Positions 8,701 to 10,826 of a stretch of DNA of 10,826 nucleotides are shown here, one piece after another. The translations under genes and the position numbers were made by a program. The notes under the pieces are model-generated. The model saw nothing but the letters and a program-made list of their open reading frames with translations. It was not told the DNA's origin and searched no databases. Positions within the stretch are counted from its first letter, which is position 1. Every line of letters starts with the position of its first letter. Source of the DNA: an uncultured Clostridia bacterium (lineage in GTDB: Bacteria; Bacillota_A; Clostridia; Christensenellales; Aristaeellaceae); NCBI GenBank assembly GCA_945871545.1, contig CAMBWJ010000031.1, forward strand, positions 1 to 10,826, read 5' to 3'.

Positions 8701-8812
8701 CGTAGGCCCCCGCCGCCTGCCAGGTCACCGTGCACTCGCTTGGCGTGAGCGCACCCAGACCCAGCGTGGAGAAGTCCGCCGCATCCGGCGCATAGAGTGC
8801 GATCAGCTCCAT
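5741..8812 (-). CDS. Tail-associated (Tal / prophage endopeptidase tail) protein with SH3-like domain
   Basis: A 1023-residue protein that follows Dit, as expected for the tail-tip protein that plugs the tube and contacts the cell wall. Residues 1-85 and about 158-485 form the gp27-like ring module of the Prophage_tail/minor structural family; RRQLFRIYS followed by VKARHVFYDLVGDML is its characteristic stretch. Residues about 90-157 look like a bacterial SH3 domain (LYMRTGYGTGYKAL, then WIHCTTVVGGETGYMSTKYL) set between the first strands and the rest of the ring. Residues about 500-760 form a rod with two 25-residue repeats (IGTADIDWANI at 565, IGTADIDWAHI at 590). Residues about 795-920 look like a beta-sandwich with the YVKDPSQSAANEA signature. 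The tip ends GGLAFNLM. I see no obvious lysozyme or NlpC/P60 active site. The start ATG follows GGAGGTGG and abuts the Dit stop, so the two genes are translationally coupled. Confidence 0.85.
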   Translation of the reverse strand: MELIALYAPDAADFSTLGLGALTPSECTVTWQAAGAYELTLVQPIDETLRWAQLQNGCIISAPVPVRESPLYEYGVGGGTGSGSVTRNVWQVARTSVGLYMRTGYGTGYKALRHYPNGTQVIELDRQTVGGRLWIHCTTVVGGETGYMSTKYLDLVETKTEKISDGRPESQRVIQLTQSRRQLFRIYSTEQDSDAGVVTVKARHVFYDLVGDMLNGEYSPENVPGAETVRQVFAQLKNAGDFSVYTEGLTEGSVTGEYGYKNPVEILLDPDEGVVSQCGCQIIRDNFDIHLLDDAESDMGVTVRRGKNLVGVTVTTDDSDVVTQIKPCGKDVDGNDFWLTDAESDERYVSSAHSASYPVTRTVKRDYDVSLVKKDEDNETTFRDNTAGRTAAREKLRALAEQDFTDGADLPTYGMDVDFVLLQGTDGDMQYAGLQAVHPYDTVTVADSMLGLTAKLRVTGYEWNALTGQYDGVTLGEIQALDQKVYSYNLPTGGVSGTKIAPGTASGSILRDATIQYAKISVAAIEQLSAQSITALTAYLQEVIAGSVTTDALYAALAEINKATIGTADIDWANIDRLTAVIAELSSAEIGTADIDWAHIKDLATDTAIITQGVGGQLMISRLAVTEANLVSLTTGELVVKGEDGSFYAISVDADGNIVTTLKQIANSDVKDLSINAGEKLIEGTVTAACLNATDIFADSAVIRQLIAANLDVDTLFAREATVNLLRTMQIVGDKSIEIIAGQVEQNAQDIASLDNMEIYTGDEPPEAPIAAGKLWIDTGVTPTVIRRWQGVTLDTLDAFFTVTNGSGTSGWTLSSSSGDGIDLVPGNIGVNSTTATITLKAARDLSSVVISGAYYTETGYDKLTLTVAGTTILNAVSGTSAGAQRYVGTLAQGDEIVLKYVKDPSQSAANEASTLFTIASGDWDTVSDLEEINDISNRLIAQQAEAQKAIDQLATAISIDTSGAHFYKPGYRDHSEVRIDQDSVDIVVGGNVNSSFIAGGLILGNYMLWHPEASGGLAFNLM
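7020..7120 (-). repeat. Tandem direct repeat inside the Tal gene, 75-base period
   Basis: A perfect 26-base match occurs at 7020-7045 and 7095-7120, offset by 75 bases (25 codons). It encodes the repeated IGTADIDWA segment of the Tal rod. Flanking bases diverge, so only the core is kept. The regular period suggests duplicated rod units of a trimeric fibre-like stalk rather than a mobile or regulatory repeat. Confidence 0.85.
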
Positions 8813-9427
8813 TTAAATCCACCTCCATCTGGGCGTGATGATGATCTTCGTGATGCTGCCGCTCTCCTCCTCGTCGCCGCTGCCCACGCCCCAGGAAATC
8901 ACGTTCGCGCCGGGCCAGATGCGGAAGAAATCGTCCGAATTGGAGAGCACGCAGCGGTTCAGCAGCCCCGCGCCGTCCATCGTCAGCGCGTCCATGAGTT
9001 CGCTGTCCACGATGATGCCCTCCGCAGGTACGGAGGCAAAGAACATGCTGGAGCTGTGCCCGCCGCCGGAGATGGTTACATGAAACGCACCGATTCCATA
9101 GATCGCAAGCCTCGGCAGCGCGAAATAGGTTCCCAGCGCGGTGAATGCCGTGCCGGAGGATGTGACAGAGATGTCCGCCGCCTCCGGGTACAGCCTGCGG
9201 ATGGGCGCGCAGGTCCATGTCACGGTAAAGCGCTGCCCCTCGCAGCGCGAAATGATGCTGGCGCGGGAATATTCCTTCTCCACGCTTGCGTCATAGGTCA
9301 GGTTCGGCTCGTCGCTGAAGCGCAGGCTTCCGCTGCCCGTGAGCCAGGCAAGCACCGCGCCCAGCTTCGTCGCATCCGGCACGCTGCACTCGATGCGCAC
9401 GCTCACGTCGTTGTAGCTGCCGTCAGC
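8813..9427 (-). pseudogene. Distal tail protein (Dit), 5'-truncated
   Basis: From about 9427 the frame reads ADGSYNDVSVRIECSV and continues with WLTGSGSLRFSDEPN, RFTVTWTCAPIRRLYPEA and a beta-rich C-terminal half ending ITPRWRWI. This is the conserved body of siphovirus Dit proteins, the hexameric ring joining the tail tube to the baseplate. About 55-65 N-terminal residues expected for the family (the part that starts the tube-like fold) are absent. Upstream of the junction the same frame is only a shadow of the scaffold gene. There is no ribosome-binding site or ATG at the break. The only plausible re-entry is a GTG at 9404-9406 that overlaps the scaffold stop as GTGA, which would give 197 residues. 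The stop directly abuts the Tal start at 8812. The position in the late order fits Dit exactly. I call it broken, though a shortened product could still be made. Confidence 0.75.
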
Positions 9428-9729
9428 ACCGCGTCCAAGCGCTCCATCAGCTCCGCGCGCTCGGCAGTCCTGCGCGCCTCCTCCGCGCGCTTCAGCTCCG
9501 CCCACTTGTAGGCCTCGATTTCGCTGCGCAGCCGCTCCGCGTCGCCCGCGCTCTCCTCCAGCGCGCGAATGGTCTCGCCCGCACGGGTCAGGCGCGCCGT
9601 CGCGTCCTCCAGCTCGGCCCGCACGCGCTGCTGCTCACGGGTGATATCCGCGCCGTTAAGGGCCATCACCTGATCGATCTGTTCCTTGCTTGCGCCTTCA
9701 AAGATACGGTTCAGTTCCTCTCGCTTCAT
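9403..9729 (-). CDS. Truncated phage scaffolding protein, Gp20-type N-terminal half
   Basis: A product of 108 residues. The N-terminus (MKREELNRIFEG, then EQIDQVMALNGADITRE) matches the start of the phage minor structural/scaffold Gp20 family, which shapes the procapsid and normally precedes the major capsid gene. Residues about 28-95 are charged and heptad-like, consistent with the family's long coiled coil. Family members usually run to roughly 170-200 residues. This one stops just after ELMERLDAVL, at the point where the coil normally passes into the C-terminal capsid-binding part. The last six residues (TAATTT) are out-of-frame reading of the adjoining Dit sequence. I chose the ATG at 9727-9729 because AAAGGATGA lies 4 bases upstream. 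A longer frame from 9819 has no such site and runs through the hairpin flank. The truncated product probably cannot scaffold a capsid. Confidence 0.72.
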   Translation of the reverse strand: MKREELNRIFEGASKEQIDQVMALNGADITREQQRVRAELEDATARLTRAGETIRALEESAGDAERLRSEIEAYKWAELKRAEEARRTAERAELMERLDAVLTAATTT

Positions 9730-9820
9730 GCTCTCATCCTTTCCGCTACGCTTTTTTACGTGGTCGCGCCCACACGCGCGCCGCCGATGCTCCCCCGCGG
9801 CCGGGTTTTTTGTATGCAAA

Positions 9821-9845
9821 AGCCGCGCTCACAGGGAACACGGCT
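9821..9845 (-). terminator. Terminator-like hairpin between portal and scaffold genes
   Basis: Read on the minus strand, a 10-pair stem (including two G-T wobbles) with a 5-base loop begins 13 bases after the portal stop and is followed by TTTTGCATAC. The outer five pairs are AGCCG with CGGCT. The T run is short, so it could be a weak intrinsic terminator, an attenuator or an RNA-processing hairpin. It is flanked by the same TTTGYATGCAAAAGCC motif as the hairpin at 149-168. Confidence 0.6.
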
Positions 9846-9858
9846 CCGATACCGCCCT

Positions 9859-10826
9859 TCAGTTTCCGACCCGGCCCTCCCGGATCGCGTCGATGGCCTG
9901 ACGGTTGTCCTTCAGACTGCCGCCCAGCACCCACTGCCGCAGCTCCGCACCGTCCAGCAGATCCTCATCGTGAAGCGCACGCATCTGCTCGAAGGTCTGA
10001 TCCGTGGATTCGATCAGGCTCATGTCCCAGTCGAAGCGCAGCCGATACTGACCCCGCGCACCGGCAGGCGTGATTGCGAAGCGCTCCGCCAGCACGTCGA
10101 TGGCGTAGGCCAGATCCTCCAGCGCGCGCTCCCACTCGTCGCGGATGGCGCGCACCACGCTGAAGGTGTCGTACTGCGCCGCGCGCACCTCGTCGCGGTT
10201 GGCGTAGTTCACATTCTGGCGCTCCGTCAGGATGCCCTGGGAGAGTCCGCAGGCACGCTCCACGCGGCGCAGCAGCATCTGCTGGCGCGCATCCATGGCC
10301 TCGTAACGAATCTCCGGCGCGTAGTACTGCCAGATGCCCCTTCCCTCCAGGCTCATGCTGTCGAAGGGCACGAATGGATCGTCGCTGTCCTGCACGGTTC
10401 TGCGCAGCCGGTCGATCTCCGCGCCGTTCTCTGTCTGCTGTGCGCCGCTTCCCCGCCACAGGCTGGAATCCAGGCCCAGCATGGGTCGGGTCAGCTTGTA
10501 CTCCCGGCGATAGATCCGCCCGTGCTCCTCCAGCTCCGCGATGGCCTGCTCCGCGCCGTAGGTGATGGGCACGCCGTACAGCCTGCGCTCCCGGCGGTTG
10601 TCCCGGGGACAGCGCAGGTAGGCAAACAGCAGGCGATCCGTGCCGGACACGCCGATCTCCGGGGTGATGCCCGCCCAGCGCGCCACGCAATCCAGCGGCA
10701 GCGCTGCGCCGTCGCTGCGGACGGCCCGGTAGGAAATGCGCTGGTCGCCGCCGCAGCGCTCGTAGTCCGCCAGCAGCGAGCACTGGCGGCCCTGCACCTC
10801 ACCCACGTCGGCGAGTAAAGTTGCCG
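9859..10826 (-). CDS. Phage portal protein, Gp6-like, C-terminal part (5' end outside the window)
   Basis: About 322 residues are visible and the frame stays open through the right edge, so the true start lies outside the window. A GTG at 10804-10806 is only an internal valine. In SPP1-Gp6-type phages the portal is the dodecameric ring at one capsid vertex through which DNA is packaged. The segment reading FDSMSLEGRGIWQYYAPEIR, then a cysteine-glycine-leucine-serine turn (ACGLSQG), then QNVNYANRDEVRAAQ and a long helix (RAIRDEWERALEDLAYAIDV) follows the conserved C-terminal half of Gp6-like portals, where the equivalent segment is usually TATEV plus a long helix. The earlier GVPITYGAEQ segment also fits. 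No frameshift is visible. The stop is followed by a hairpin and then the scaffold gene. No MuF-type minor head gene follows it, as it does in SPP1. Family assignment rests on motif recognition. Confidence 0.82.
   Translation of the reverse strand, partial: ATLLADVGEVQGRQCSLLADYERCGGDQRISYRAVRSDGAALPLDCVARWAGITPEIGVSGTDRLLFAYLRCPRDNRRERRLYGVPITYGAEQAIAELEEHGRIYRREYKLTRPMLGLDSSLWRGSGAQQTENGAEIDRLRRTVQDSDDPFVPFDSMSLEGRGIWQYYAPEIRYEAMDARQQMLLRRVERACGLSQGILTERQNVNYANRDEVRAAQYDTFSVVRAIRDEWERALEDLAYAIDVLAERFAITPAGARGQYRLRFDWDMSLIESTDQTFEQMRALHDEDLLDGAELRQWVLGGSLKDNRQAIDAIREGRVGN

Noticed and set aside
8813..9505. ATG at 9505 as the true start of Dit
   Set aside because: The residues between 9505 and about 9430 (MGGAEARGGGAQD...) are the scaffold coding DNA read in another frame. 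There is no ribosome-binding site and no resemblance to a Dit N-terminus.
7016..9511. An 831-codon open frame on the plus strand
   Set aside because: It is antisense to the Tal and Dit genes. Its product is arginine-, histidine- and alanine-rich with no recognisable motif, as expected for a shadow frame opposite GC-rich coding DNA.
201..9729. Tailocin (headless phage-tail bacteriocin) interpretation
   Set aside because: A functional tailocin needs intact tube, tape-measure and Dit genes. Here tube and tape measure are absent and Dit is truncated, while a portal gene is kept, so a deleted prophage fits better.
9403..9819. Longer scaffold start at 9819
   Set aside because: The extra 30 residues come from the hairpin flank, and the AAAGGATGA site clearly serves the ATG at 9729.
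10804..10806. GTG as the portal start
   Set aside because: The frame stays open upstream to the window edge and the protein lacks the N-terminal half of a portal, so this is an internal codon.

Overview
The window is the late structural region of a tailed (siphovirus-type) prophage or phage. Every gene I can support lies on the minus strand, so the biological reading direction is right to left. Base composition is high in G+C except for one AT-rich cassette. The gene families (Gp6-like portal, Gp20-like scaffold, Dit and Tal tail-tip proteins, a BppU-like baseplate protein, collagen-like fibres, a CotH-like domain) point to a phage of a GC-rich Clostridia-type Firmicute, probably a gut bacterium. 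The host assignment is inference.

Layout from right to left. (1) 10826-9859: C-terminal part of a portal protein, cut by the window edge. (2) 9858-9730: intergenic stretch with a terminator-like hairpin. (3) 9729-9403: N-terminal half of a Gp20-type scaffold that breaks off abruptly. (4) About 9427-8813: a distal tail (Dit) gene lacking its 5' part and its own start. (5) 8812-5741: a 1023-residue Tal/endopeptidase-tail protein with an SH3-like domain near its N-terminus. (6) 5722-4037: a baseplate/fibre protein with an H-type-lectin-like region and an F5/8 type C (discoidin) domain. (7) 4022-3642: a small BppU-N-like protein. (8) 3645-1675: a collagen-like tail fibre ending in an SGNH hydrolase domain. 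(9) 1634-201: a second fibre with the same N-terminal adaptor, ending in a CotH-like kinase domain. (10) A second terminator-like hairpin at 149-168. (11) 117-1: the start of an endolysin-like gene whose expected start codon reads ATC rather than ATG.

The genes fit the usual late order (head, tail, tip, fibres, lysis), but a large block is missing. The scaffold runs directly into the body of Dit with no capsid, head-tail connector, tail-tube or tape-measure genes between them. The simplest reading is a multi-kilobase deletion that makes this a defective prophage remnant, unless it is an assembly error. The tail-tip and fibre genes after the junction all look intact.

The most interesting biology is the pair of fibres. 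They share a paralogous N-terminal adaptor but carry different putative effectors, an SGNH esterase/deacetylase-like enzyme and a CotH-type atypical kinase or adhesin fold. This looks like a plug-in system for fibre tips. No gene-free stretch exceeds 300 bases. I saw no tRNA, CRISPR array, IS element, integrase or attachment site.
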